Of a DNA stretch of 26,432 bases, positions 1-9,564 are shown in pieces. Numbering within the stretch: the first letter of the stretch is position 1; the number at the start of each line of letters is the position of its first letter. The DNA is taken from assembly GCA_958430865.1 (NCBI GenBank), contig CAUDNR010000687.1, positions 1-26,432 of the forward strand. Reading direction: 5' to 3'. The translations under genes were made by a program, and so were the position numbers. The notes under the pieces were generated by a model that ran no database searches, had not been told where the DNA came from, and saw only the letters and a program-made list of their open reading frames with translations. This DNA comes from Entrophospora sp. SA101 (lineage: Eukaryota > Glomeromycota > Glomeromycetes > Entrophosporales > Entrophosporaceae).

Positions 1-3000
1 CAATGAGTGTAACAATTTGTCATCACAGCTTAACATGAGAAATGAAGAAATTGGATATTTAAGTGAAGAGGTGCAAAATCTTCAATTTGAAAAAGACCAG
101 CTTAGCGAACGACTATTGCAACTAGATGCTGGTAAATATATTCTTTTATTTCCAAAAATATATTTTAAAATTAATTTACAATTATAATGATAATTTTGAT
201 TTTATTTTTAGAAAGACAAATAGTCATGGACCATAACACAAGTCTAATCAGAGTTGTTGAAAGTCTTAAACAAAGTGGTGGTTTAACCGGTTTACAAACT
301 CCAACAACGACGATATCTTCTACTGAATCTGATACTTTACCACATGATGTTCCAGAGTTGATTCAAGTCTACACCAGAGTTAAAGCTGAACAACAATGTC
401 ATGTCATCAAGATTCAGAGACTTGAAAATCAAGTTAAAGATTTGGAACAAACTAAAGAGAAATTATTGGATTCCATTAAATATATTAGAGGGGTGAACAT
501 TCGTCTGAAAAGTCAAGCATATTTGTTAAGCGCAGAACTTGAAAATGAAAGAAAATTACATGTTGAATTATCAGATTATATTAAAGGAAATGATTTGAGT
601 AATCGTGATAAATTATTATTAACAACAACCAATAATAATAGTAGTAATAGCGAAGACGGTTCTGCTCAAAAATTACAGGATCTTAAAAAAGAAAATTCGG
701 AATTAAAGGTAAATCATTATATATGTGGGCATGTGTTTATTTATTTAAATATAATTATAATAATGTATTTGTGTGTGATAGATGGAATATGAAATAATCA
801 AAAGTGAATTGAAGAATATTGAAAAAAATTTAGAAGCAGCAAATAAAGAGTTGTTTAGTTATCGGCTTGAGAGAACAGAATATGAATTCCATAAAAAGTC
901 ATTGGAAGGTAGTTGAATGATTGATTGAATGATTGATTGATATATTAAAGCAAAATTATATAATAAACATTATTTTTTTTTTTTGGATAATCAGATAATT
1001 ACAAAATTCTAGAAGCTCGATTTAATCTCAAAGAAGAAGAATGTCGTAGTGTTAAGGAAGTGTTGGATCAAATACGTAAACTGAATCAACAAATCGAAGA
1101 ACAATTTTCAAAGGTATATATCATATATACATATATATCAGTGTTTAGTGTGTCATATTTATATTTCTTAATAATATTATTCCTTTATTAATTATGATTT
1201 TTTTGATAGGCAAATAATGAAAGAACAGTAATGAGTGCTGAGCTTAATAACGTGAAATTTGAACTAGCTTCAGCCAAGGACAAATTATCTGATTCACAAC
1301 GAGAATATGTTAAAGATTTGAATGAATTACATGTTGCAAGAGAGAAAGCAGAAAATTCATACAAGGAGGCACAAACATTGAAACAAGCTAATCAAGAACT
1401 TGAAAACAAATATAACCAAACACAAGAGGAATTAAATAAATCTCAAGCCGAAGTTGAAAATCTTAAAGTGCAATTATCAGAATTGGATGAAAAACTTTCT
1501 AGTACTAATATTAAATGGACTGAAGAAAACCAAAAATTTGTAGATTCTGCTAAACAAGCAAGTGGTAAAGTTGATGAATTACAAACTAGTATTGATGAAT
1601 TGAAGAAAAAAGTTGAGGAGCAAGCTGATGAATTGAAAAAATCTCAAGAAAGATTGACTGTTTATGAACAAAGTGAGCAAGGAGAATTCATTACTAAATT
1701 AAGGTGATATTAAAAAATTTTTTTTTAAAAAAATTTTTTTTCTTTAGTATTTGTAAAATAAAATTTAAATATTTGATTTAATTAATAGGAAAGAATTAGA
1801 TTCTGCTAATGAAGTAATAAGTGTATCGAATAAGACAGCAGATGATCTTAAAATTTCCCTTAAAACACTTGAACTTGTTTCAACTAATGCCAAAAAAGAC
1901 TATGAACAAACTAAAGCTACTCTAGAAAAAGAAAGAGTCGAATTCCAGGTATGATTACGGATTTTTTTTTAATGTTAGATTTGCCTCATGCATTTAACAT
2001 TTATAATTGTTATAATTGTAATGCAGTCACGATCAAAAGATTTTGATAGAATGGATGAAGAAAGTCAAAAAATGAGAAGTGAACTTTCACAAGTTAAACG
2101 AGAATTTACAGAAATAACAATGGAAAAGAAACAACTTGAAAAGGAATTGAATGATATCAAAAATAAATTCGAAGATGATATAATACAATATCAATCAGAA
2201 ATTCGAAAAAAAGAAGATATTTTGACAGAATTACAAAACAAATACAATCATGAATTGCAAATTCATATTAAAGATTCTCAAATGTTGAATGAAGTTAGAC
2301 AACAATGCTCACAACTACAATCTGATATTAAAAAGATAACGGTAATGATTAATCATGATAATGATGATGATAGTTATTTTAAAAAGCGAACTGATTGAAT
2401 AATTGATCTTTTGATATTATTTAAATCAGAATCAAAAGGAAACTTTAGAATTGCTATTGTCCCAAGAAAAAGAAAATCTCAATAGGGAATTGACGGAGTC
2501 AAGGACCCGGTAAAGATAGATGACAATTAAGATCTTATTCTAAAGATTATTTATTCAAAATTGCTCATTATAAATTTTTTTTTAAATCTAGCTGTAAAGA
2601 TCTTGAAGAAAGTAACAGTGTCATTCAGAGCTATCTTGATAAGGAAACTGACATGTCAGAAGATAAAGTGATGCCAATACTGAGAAAGGAGAATGAAAGA
2701 TTAATGGGTCAAAGAGAATTCTATCAACAAGAAGTTGAAAAATATAAAGCACTTCTTGAATTGAAACAGAAGACTTTTGATGAATTGGAACAAACATTAA
2801 ATAAAGTAAGTGACTGGCTGATAGAAAATATTCTTAATTGTATCATAAAACATTCTGATTGGAGTTTTTTTTTAGGAACGAGAGCAAAAAGATTCTATTG
2901 ATTTAGAGCAATTGAAATCTCAACTACTTGAGAAACAAAACCAAATAAAGATACTTGAGGAAAGTAATAGAAGTCTTAGATCTGATTATGATAAAATGAA

Positions 3001-4074
3001 GAGCGAGGTTGAACGATTGAATAAGTCAATAGATGATTCCAATAATGATAAACTTAAAATTGGAGGTATACACATCTTTTTCCTTGAAAAATGATTTATA
3101 ATATTTATGCTAAATATATCAAAAGTTTTTTATTCAATGATTTTTTTCCTTCATTTTTTTTTTTTTTTTTTTAAAAAAAAAGGCGAGAATGACAAATTAA
3201 AATTAGAAATTGAAAAATTTGGCAAAGAATTAAAACGTTTAGAAGATGATAATGTTTGGTGGAAAGATCGATTCCAGAGAGTTTTAGAGAAACATGGAGT
3301 ATGTACATTCTTTTCTCCTCTACATGATTGTTGTTGTTGTTATTGTAATAATTCTAATCATCACCATTTATATTAATATTTAATTTTATTATAATAGATA
3401 AGTGATCCAAATGATCTTCAAAAAATGAAAGATGATTTAAAAAAAATTAAAGAAGAAAGTGACATACTAAAAACTGAAAATCCAAAATTGAAGACAGAAG
3501 TACTTAGTCTGAGAAAGCAAATTCTTGAATTCAAAAGACAATATGAAAATTTCAAGAAACAATCTGAAGATACAAAAAAACAATTTGAAGATTCAAAAAA
3601 ACAATCCGAGGATTCAAAAAAACAATCTGAAGATTCAAAAAAACAATCTGAAGAGTTGAAAAAACAAATAGATGAATTCAAGAAACAAATAGATGACTTG
3701 AATAAAGAAATTGCTAGACTTAAGGAAGCTGATAAAAATTTTCAAACTCTCAAAACACAGGTAGGTTTTAGTAATATATATATGTTTGATCAGTAGTTTT
3801 TTATTTTATAAATGAATAATAATTTAATAATGTTATTTTTTTTTTTTTTTTGATTTTTAGCATGAAAGTTTAAAAGGTTATGCGCAAAAATTGAAAACAG
3901 AATTATTAAGATTAAAAACTCAAGAAACACTTTGGACCAATAAAAATAAAAAACTTGAGAATGAAATTGCTGAGTTGAAAAAGGCTCAAGCAACTACATC
4001 GACTCCTATACAGTCGGTAGCTGAAGTCACTCCAACGGAACAACAGCAGCAACAGCAGCAGCAGCAGCAGCAGC

Positions 4075-4106
<32 letters not shown>

Positions 4107-4925
4107 AAACAACAATTGCAGCAGCTGGCACTACAACGACAACAGCTGCAACAAAGACAACAACAACTGCAAATCCAAAAACAACAGCAACTGCAAAAAC
4201 AGCAACAGCAACAGCAACAGCAGCAGCAGCAGCAACTACAACAGCAACAGCAACAGCAAAAGCAACAGCAAAAGCAACAAGTAGAAGCTTCGGCTGCGGA
4301 GACTACTACCATCACCACTCCAGGCCATGTGGATGTTCCTAATCCTGAAGTAATTTCTAAACCTGTTGAAACTCCAAAACTTGAAACAACAACAACTGAA
4401 ACAGAGACACAAACTCCAACAATAACTAATCCTACTACAACTAAAACTGAAGTTGATGCTGCTGAAACTGATGCTGATGCTGAAAATGAAGCTGATACTG
4501 CTACCGCCACCGTTGAACCTACCGTTGAACCTACTGTTGAACCTATTGTTGAACCTACTGTTGAACCTATTGTTGAACCTACTGTTGAGCCTACTACTGA
4601 ACCTACTATACAACCTACCGTTGAACCTACCGTTGAGCCTACTATTGAGCCTACTATCCAACCTACTGTTGAACCTACCGTTGAACCTACCGTTGAACCT
4701 ACTATTGAACCTACTATTGAACCCACTATCCAACCTACAGAGACACTAATTAAAACTCAGGATGCACCTAAATCTGAAGAAACATATAAACCACCAGTAA
4801 AATTACAAAGACGGGGTCCTTTAGAGCTACCACCATCTACTGTTACTCAAATCAAACGACCTAGAGAAGAAGAACAACCTCAAGCAACAGATGATATAAA
4901 TAAAAAGGCAAAAACTGATTCTTGA
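1..4925 (+). CDS. TPR/Mlp1-like nuclear-basket coiled-coil protein, 3' part (13 exons)
   Basis: The window opens inside an exon. Exons by GT-AG borders: 1-131, 212-708, 782-908, 995-1113, 1210-1703, 1789-1948, 2027-2341, 2430-2509, 2592-2805, 2876-3065, 3183-3298, 3398-3760, 3861-4925 (TGA stop). All junction phases agree, giving 1,289 residues without a stop, so the gene looks intact. Nearly all of it is Lys/Glu/Gln-rich heptad coiled coil. The stretch around 995-1400 resembles the TPR/MLP1/MLP2-like domain, and EKHGISDPNDLQKMK, spanning the exon 11/12 join, resembles the conserved 'K-x-x-x-I/V-D-P-x-E-x-x-x-L-K' signature after the TPR filament. TPR/Mlp proteins form the nuclear-pore basket and act in mRNA export control, SUMO-protease anchoring and checkpoint-protein tethering (family knowledge). 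The tail has a 49-residue heptad repeat, about 80 Gln-rich residues, 19 VEPT-like units and a basic end (KRPREE, KKAK) that may be a nuclear localisation signal. Family assignment is fairly secure; the N-terminus lies upstream of the window. Confidence 0.85.
3554..3700 (+). repeat. 21-bp coding minisatellite, one coiled-coil heptad per unit
   Basis: Seven consecutive in-frame 21-bp units lie in exon 12 of the TPR-like gene. They encode KKQSEDT, KKQFEDS, KKQSEDS (twice), KKQSEEL, KKQIDEF and KKQIDDL. The middle units are nearly identical in DNA, so they arose by recent tandem duplication. Each unit is exactly one heptad, so copy-number change lengthens the rod without breaking its register. 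Confidence 0.9.
4041..4280 (+). repeat. Poly-glutamine tract (CAG/CAA microsatellite) in TPR-like gene
   Basis: About 80 codons, almost all CAG or CAA with scattered Lys, Leu and Arg, lie in the last exon. It begins with a CAG-rich run, then a nearly pure CAA run (about 4073-4106), then mixed repeats. The open antisense frames over it (poly-Leu, poly-Cys) are by-products of the repeat. Confidence 0.95.
4512..4739 (+). repeat. 12-bp coding repeat encoding 19 VEPT/IEPT/IQPT units
   Basis: Nineteen in-frame 12-bp units (consensus GTTGAACCTACC) encode VEPT, IEPT, VEPI, TEPT or IQPT. IQPT recurs at units 9, 13 and 19, which suggests a higher-order block was also duplicated. The product would be an acidic, proline-rich, disordered spacer between the poly-Q tract and the basic C-terminus. 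Like the poly-Q, it creates long spurious open frames on both strands. Confidence 0.95.
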
Positions 4926-4961
4926 TTATTTTTTAATGTATATTTTTTTGTTTTAACATTA

Positions 4962-5017
4962 TTTATTCAGTTAATTGATTAAAGGTTTCTTTATTCAATT
5001 AATTGATTAAAGGTTTC
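4962..5017 (+). repeat. Two tandem copies of a 28-bp unit in the presumed 3' UTR
   Basis: The units 4962-4989 and 4990-5017 differ at a single base (TTTATTCAG versus TTTATTCAA at the start). They lie just after the stop codon of the TPR-like gene, so they are probably in its 3' untranslated region. Confidence 0.9.
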
Positions 5018-5830
5018 TTTAATAATGTATATAAATGTTTTTTATTTTTTTTTTAACTAAAAAAGTATAGAATAGAAATTCATTTTCTCATTTTAATTAA
5101 AAATTTATTTTCTTTCAAAACGAACTTTAATATTTTAATTTTGATTATTGGGGTTTTATTATTTGATTACTTTCAATAAAATATACTGGAAAATTTTGAC
5201 ATCTCACAATGAATTTCAATTTCAAATTTTCATTCATTATCAGTTATTGTGCAGGTACTAAAGTAAAAATTAATATTAAAGGTATTAGTATTAGTAATTA
5301 GTAATTAGTATAGAAAAAGATCCGTTTTTCACAAATTTATGAAGTCATTTATCCAAGATTATTATGTGAACCAATAATTTCATATCAATTTTGTGGGCAA
5401 ATTAGGATTTATTATTATAGAGGAAAATGATAAAAGGCGAATGAATGAATCAATTTATGTATTAATTCAACTATCATATCGAAAATTTATTTACAGAGAT
5501 GTTGTATTGAATAGAGTTGTATTATGCAATGGTAAAGAAGAAAACTAGATACAATGATAAATATATTGAGATGTTTAAAAGCAAATAGTGAAATGTACAA
5601 GTATGCTTTGGAATTACGTAAAGAAATTACTTGGGAAAATAAAATCATAAAATTAACTTTACACATTTTTATTGTTATTATTAAAATAAATTATATTGAG
5701 GAAAATTCCTAAAAATTTCATTGTTATTTGTTATTATTATTATTATTGATACGTTAATTATGTTAAACCGTTTAAAAAAATAAATAAATAATACTAACCT
5801 CTTACATTGAACCTATACTAAGTACAAGTC
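5018..5830. other. AT-rich intergenic stretch, no convincing gene
   Basis: The sequence is AT-rich with short simple repeats (for example repeated TTAGTAA near 5290 and an ATT run near 5735). A 52-codon ORF at 5554-5712 (+) has no recognisable motif and is not called as a gene. The part nearest 5830 lies just downstream of the Fanzor pseudogene stop. In active Fanzor elements the guide (omega) RNA is encoded around that end, but no RNA structure could be shown here. Confidence 0.6.
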
Positions 5831-7593
5831 CTACATAGACAGCCTACAATAAGGTGTCTCGGGTGTAAGCCCCAACATCGTGAACGATTCTTGTTGTTTT
5901 TCAGTAATATACTTCAAAAGTATATTTCGAGCTCCGTTTACATCTCTATTAATGGTGGATTTGCAAGATGTACAATTAAAGATCTTTGAACCGCCCAAAT
6001 TTGACTTGATGACTCCACAACATCCACATGTTTTGCTGGTGTATTCTCAGTGCAGATGATGACCTTGAACCAAGGGTACTCACGGGATTTGTGGAGCAAA
6101 TATTGGCGAAAACGGTAATGTGACTAAGGCTTCCGGCCGAAACTCTCTTTATTAGTAACCGAAATTGCCAAAACATTTTGGGCAAAAATTACTTTTTTAT
6201 AAGCCCAACTATTTTTTGTTATTAGCCGAAATTGGGCAAAAATACTTTATAAAGAATGCTGAGAAGCCCAAATTGCCCCAACTAGTTTGGATTTTGAGAA
6301 AACAGTTTGGACCGGAAACCTTAAATGTGACCAGGTCAACATTTGTCTTGCTGTTTTAGAGTGAATTTTTCTAGAACCGCATTTTTTTAACCATACCTTG
6401 TTTTTTAAACTCAGGGAGCAAAATATATGGTGGTTTTCACACAACCATCTTGCTAATATTTGATGACATTCATTCACAAGATTACGGATTTTCTTATGGA
6501 TCTTAAGCATGCGTCAACAGAGCTTTATACCTTTTACGTTTATTTGTTTTGTCATGAATAGAAGAATCCCTTTCACCTTGGATTCTATCATAATGCAAGC
6601 ACAAGCGATGTATTCTACTAATATCCCCTTTTCCCCATTCTAAAACCTCACCACTTGGGTTATATCCAGTCATCAAGGTTCTCGCTCCTGGATCAAGAGA
6701 AATAATGCCAGCGCCTTTATTCTCATCAACCACCGAAAATTTAGGACCTTGGTTTGGGGTAGAATTCACCAAGACGATCCATGGTGAGACGAAGTTCATG
6801 ATTTATTTCGGGTATTTTTTTTGCTTGTTTTAATACCTTTGAGAAATGAATAATGACCACGGTTTCATCCCCAGTCCCTTGATATAATGGTGATGCATTG
6901 TGATTTATCCTTTTTAGATCTGAACTTCAATTTAAAGTTTTTTCTTTTCAAAGCAAAATTAGACTTATAATTTTTTAAAAGGTCCATCATTGTTGCATCC
7001 CTAATGTCATGAGGTGTGTCAAGAGCACACCTAAGATTAATAATGTCTTTAAATTTTTCAGGTTTATTAGTGATATAATTTTCATGTAAATACTTTTTAT
7101 CTTTGTTTTTTATATCACTATTAATTGCAGCTAGGCATTGGTTGTATGTCCAGCGTGCACAGTACCAATCCATTTTAATAGTTTGTTTTTTTCCTCCAAA
7201 TTAGGGTAAGGTCTAATTTTATGAGTTTTTCCTGCTGGAGATTTTTTGGAAGAGGATGCTGAAGATAAAGAAATAGCATCAAAAGAAGATGGTGAAGTTA
7301 AATTCTCTTTAGAAGAAATTGCATCTTTAAAATTATTCCATGTTCCATCTGGTAAAAGGGAAATATTATTTAAATCTGTATGTGTTGGTTTAATTGAGTC
7401 AACTGTAATCCATGAACCAAAAAGCTATTATTTTTAAAAAGTCGCTCTATTGACTCGAGCACAATACTTCACTATTAGTTTTTAGGGGTAACTAACACCA
7501 ATTTGTGAGTTTTTGAGTGAATTCATCCCAGAATGGCTTATATCTTTTTACATTCAAAGAAGTTGTTTGTGATCGCGAGTCAGAAGATTGCAT
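5831..7593 (-). pseudogene. Fanzor (eukaryotic TnpB-like RNA-guided nuclease) pseudogene
   Basis: Reading the minus strand from ATG 7593 to TAG 5831 gives the parts of a Fanzor protein in order, in several frames. An N-terminal KRYKPFWDEF segment is followed by two in-frame TAG stops (near 7490 and 7450) and FGSWITVDSIKP. The helical segment ARWTYNQCL (7132-7158) follows a 2-bp frameshift. Then come TPHDIRDA, RLGEFY, and RuvC-I SLDPGARTLMTGY with Asp at 6692-6694. RuvC-II is LLPEF with Glu at 6410-6412, then SKTARQMLTWSH. The zinc finger has CGCC (6017-6028) and CTSC (5963-5974), and RuvC-III is RDVNGARNI (5921-5947) with Asp at 5942-5944. Fanzors are transposon-borne RNA-guided DNA endonucleases related to TnpB and Cas12 (family knowledge). 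The three catalytic codons and the zinc cysteines survive, but at least five frameshifts or stops and an inserted MITE (6125-6323) make this copy non-coding. Without the insert it is about 1.56 kb (~515 codons), near full length. Confidence 0.88.
6125..6323. mobile_element. 199-bp MITE, probably hAT-type, inside the Fanzor pseudogene
   Basis: The terminal inverted repeats are TAAGGCTTCCGGCC at the left and, reversed, TAAGGTTTCCGGTCC at the right, continuing imperfectly inward. The element is flanked by a perfect 8-bp direct repeat AATGTGAC (6117-6124 and 6324-6331). Removing the element and one repeat rejoins the Fanzor frame across TWSH-YRFRQYL, so the insertion site is exact. An 8-bp target duplication is typical of hAT elements (family knowledge). 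It carries no ORF of its own. Confidence 0.9.
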
Positions 7594-7725
7594 AAAAGTT
7601 TCAATAAAAATTTATATTTTTAAAAATTGAATATAATTGTGCAAAAAGTAAACACTATTTTTTTCAAAAATTTTTTTTTGAATTTGAAAAAGATAAATTG
7701 TAATATATATTATATATATAATAAT

Positions 7726-8150
7726 AAATATTTTCTGTATTAATTGTGAAACAATCAATTATGTTTAAAAAATATTTTCTGACCGTAATTAATCATGAAA
7801 TCAATCAAAAAATTATTTTCCGACTGTATGTTTGTGAAATTAACCATTGAAATCAGTCAAAAAAGGATTTTCTGATTGTATTTTGGGTCTCTCCCACTTT
7901 ACCGACAATCAAATAGGTTTCTAGCCCAAATTGCCAAAATAGTTCGAGCTTTGAGAAACAGTTTGGGCTTGAAACCTACTTGATTGTCGGTAGAATGTCC
8001 GTCGGTAAAGTGACCCAGACCCGTATTTTTGTGGAATTAATCGTGAAACAATCAATTATGTTTAAAAAATATTTCTGACTGTATGTTTGTGAAATTAATC
8101 ATGAAATCAATCAAAAAATATTTTCCGACTGCATGTTTGTGAAATTAATC
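7726..8150. repeat. ~50-bp tandem array, about five units, interrupted by a MITE
   Basis: The recurring unit resembles AATTAATCATGAAATCAATC followed by an A-run, TATTTTCCGACTGTATG and TTTGTGA. Copies begin near 7740, 7788, 7838, 8035 and 8092, with a partial copy at 8141-8150. Units of two lengths (about 50 and 58 bp) alternate in part, which suggests a two-unit higher-order period. The array lies 5' of the Fanzor pseudogene start (7593), but a connection cannot be shown. Confidence 0.85.
7885..8022. mobile_element. 138-bp MITE inside the tandem array
   Basis: The ends are GGGTCTCTCCCACTTTACCG at the left and, reversed, GGGTCTGGGTCACTTTACCG at the right. After an extra ~15 bp in the right arm, the inverted similarity continues through AATCAAATAGGTTTC and AGCCCAAATTG. 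A 7-bp direct repeat GTATTTT flanks it (7878-7884 and 8023-8029), which fits a target duplication in the surrounding repeat unit. No ORF. The superfamily is not assigned. Confidence 0.85.
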
Positions 8151-8154
8151 ACAT

Positions 8155-8636
8155 GGTTGTAGTAGCGTTGCATGTTAACAATATAGTTACTCTATCTTTG
8201 CTTTGTGCCTGCGTACTGACTAAAGTCAAGTTTAGTCAAGTTTAGTCAAGACAATTATTACTAAATTGAGATTTTAACCCCTTTTACGCTGCCAGCCCTG
8301 ATTCCTATGAAAGCATTCTATCTTTAAAAGCTTGAGCTATTTTAATTACAATTTCCCTTTATTATTTTCCATGTTTGAAGAAAGAAGATACAAACATTAT
8401 TTTTGTATTGGTTAAAATGGTAGTGATGGTCAGGAATTTTCATGAAAAAAAAAATTAGCATGTGTTATTCACAAGATTACAAATGTTTCAATTAATTCGA
8501 ATTTGCCAATTTTTTTTCTTTTTTTGTTGAATTTTCGCGTTTTACAAAGGATAAATTGTTTATATAAAATAAATTAAAAATGTTCGAGCCCCAACTTTTT
8601 ATTAATTTATTTTTTCGACAACATTAACAAATCAAC
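8155..8636. other. Intergenic; TTTAGTCAAG short repeat and possible transposon end
   Basis: At 8218-8252 the motif GTCAAGTTTA is repeated in tandem (GACTAAAGTCAAGTTTAGTC, then AAGTTTAGTC again). A possible transposon end, GCTGCCAGCCCT, lies at 8288-8299. Its reverse complement resembles AGGGCCGGTCGTGTAA at 25633. The last ~150 bp before 8637 should hold the promoter and 5' UTR of the membrane-protein gene. No ORF of note was seen. Confidence 0.5.
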
Positions 8637-9314
8637 ATGTCGACAATTACCACCACATCCACCATATCCTCATCCATAAACAAAGTTATTAATGATAACG
8701 AGCAAAATAATAACGGTATTTATTTATTTATTATTATTTAGTAGTTTGACTTTTTCGTTTTTTATAAAAATATTTTTTAAATGTTTTTTTTAAATTTTTC
8801 AGAACTAGTTTCGTTAAGTTCTCACTCGAAATATGATGATGGTTTCAGAGAAAGATTTAATCAAAACATGGATAATAAATTTGCACTTCAAAGTACCATT
8901 AATAAAAGAGCGGCGAATCCAAATAAAACCAACGCGAAAGGTCTAACGTACTACATTATGAATCCTAGTGATTTACGAGAAGATTATCCAGTCTGGCATT
9001 ATTTTTATCTTTGCACGCTGATATTTGGAGCATTTATTACTTTATTCATTGTACCTGTCGTATTCGGTATGTTGGCGGCAATTGGCGGTATTGGGACTCC
9101 ACTTGTTTTATCAATCGTTGGAAGTTTTTTCGGTCTTTTCCTTGGAGCTGTATTTGGCGTTGTATTCGCAGTAGTTTGCATTATTTTCTTGATGAAATCT
9201 CTTGGTTTTGCTGCCGAATGGATTTTGGATGTTCTTTCTAATGGTGGTAATGATTTAGTTGAAATTACCAAAGAGCAATTTATCCAATTTGTTAATAACT
9301 CTCCATCTCAATAA
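8637..9314 (+). CDS. Small two-exon integral membrane protein, unknown function
   Basis: Exon 1 is 8637-8715 (ATG, Ser/Thr/Asn-rich start MSTITTTSTISSS) and exon 2 is 8803-9314 (TAA). The intron is 87 bp with GT-AG borders and the frame is kept, giving 196 residues. Residues 1-90 are polar. Residues about 94-122 and 125-155 are strongly hydrophobic and rich in Gly and Phe, with VVFGMLAAIGGIG between them, followed by a short polar tail ending near QFVNNSPSQ. The two adjacent glycine-rich hydrophobic segments suggest a membrane hairpin. The shape recalls lipid-droplet or ER hairpin proteins such as promethin/LDAF1, but that is only a topology analogy and I do not recognise the family. The upstream ATG is preferred because exon 2 alone has no good start in frame after the splice site. 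The AT-rich 3' flank has AATAAA-like signals. Confidence 0.8.
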
Positions 9315-9463
9315 ATATTATTATCATTATTTTAGTAGAAATATTTTTATATTTATATAAATATAGACTTTATAAATGGAATTTTATTTTATTTTATAAT
9401 TAATAAAGCATTTTTTTTTTTTGCTGGCAATTTCTAATTCATTTCTTTATATCCAAGATGTCA

Positions 9464-9468
<5 letters not shown>

Positions 9469-9494
<26 letters not shown>
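9469..9494. repeat. (AT)13 microsatellite
   Basis: An uninterrupted alternating AT run. No function is implied. Confidence 0.9.
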
Positions 9495-9564
9495 TTTACT
9501 AAAAGTGAATTACTATTTTAAATATAATAAAAATAGGGATTGGAATATGAAAAAAAAAAAACAC

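Noticed and set aside
3418..3681. Minus-strand ORF with SSDCFFE repeats
   Set aside because: Antisense shadow of the 21-bp heptad repeat in exon 12.
3986..4749. Long ORFs on the minus strand and in the other plus frame across the TPR-like last exon (poly-Cys, poly-Leu, GSTV and NLLL repeats)
   Set aside because: They are by-products of the CAG/CAA and 12-bp repeats. The spliced plus-strand frame joins 12 upstream exons without a stop.
6165..6359. Plus-strand ORF within the MITE
   Set aside because: It spans the inserted element and antisense Fanzor sequence, has no known motif, and the MITE boundaries cut through it.
7246..7437. Plus-strand 63-codon ORF rich in Glu/Lys
   Set aside because: Antisense to the Fanzor segment containing WITVDSIKP and the Ser-rich linker, which match the family on the minus strand.
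8583..8593. B-box-like GTTCGAGCCCC
   Set aside because: No matching tRNA arms or A box upstream.
9005..9271. ORFs overlapping the membrane-protein gene on both strands
   Set aside because: Shadows of the two-exon gene at 8637-9314.
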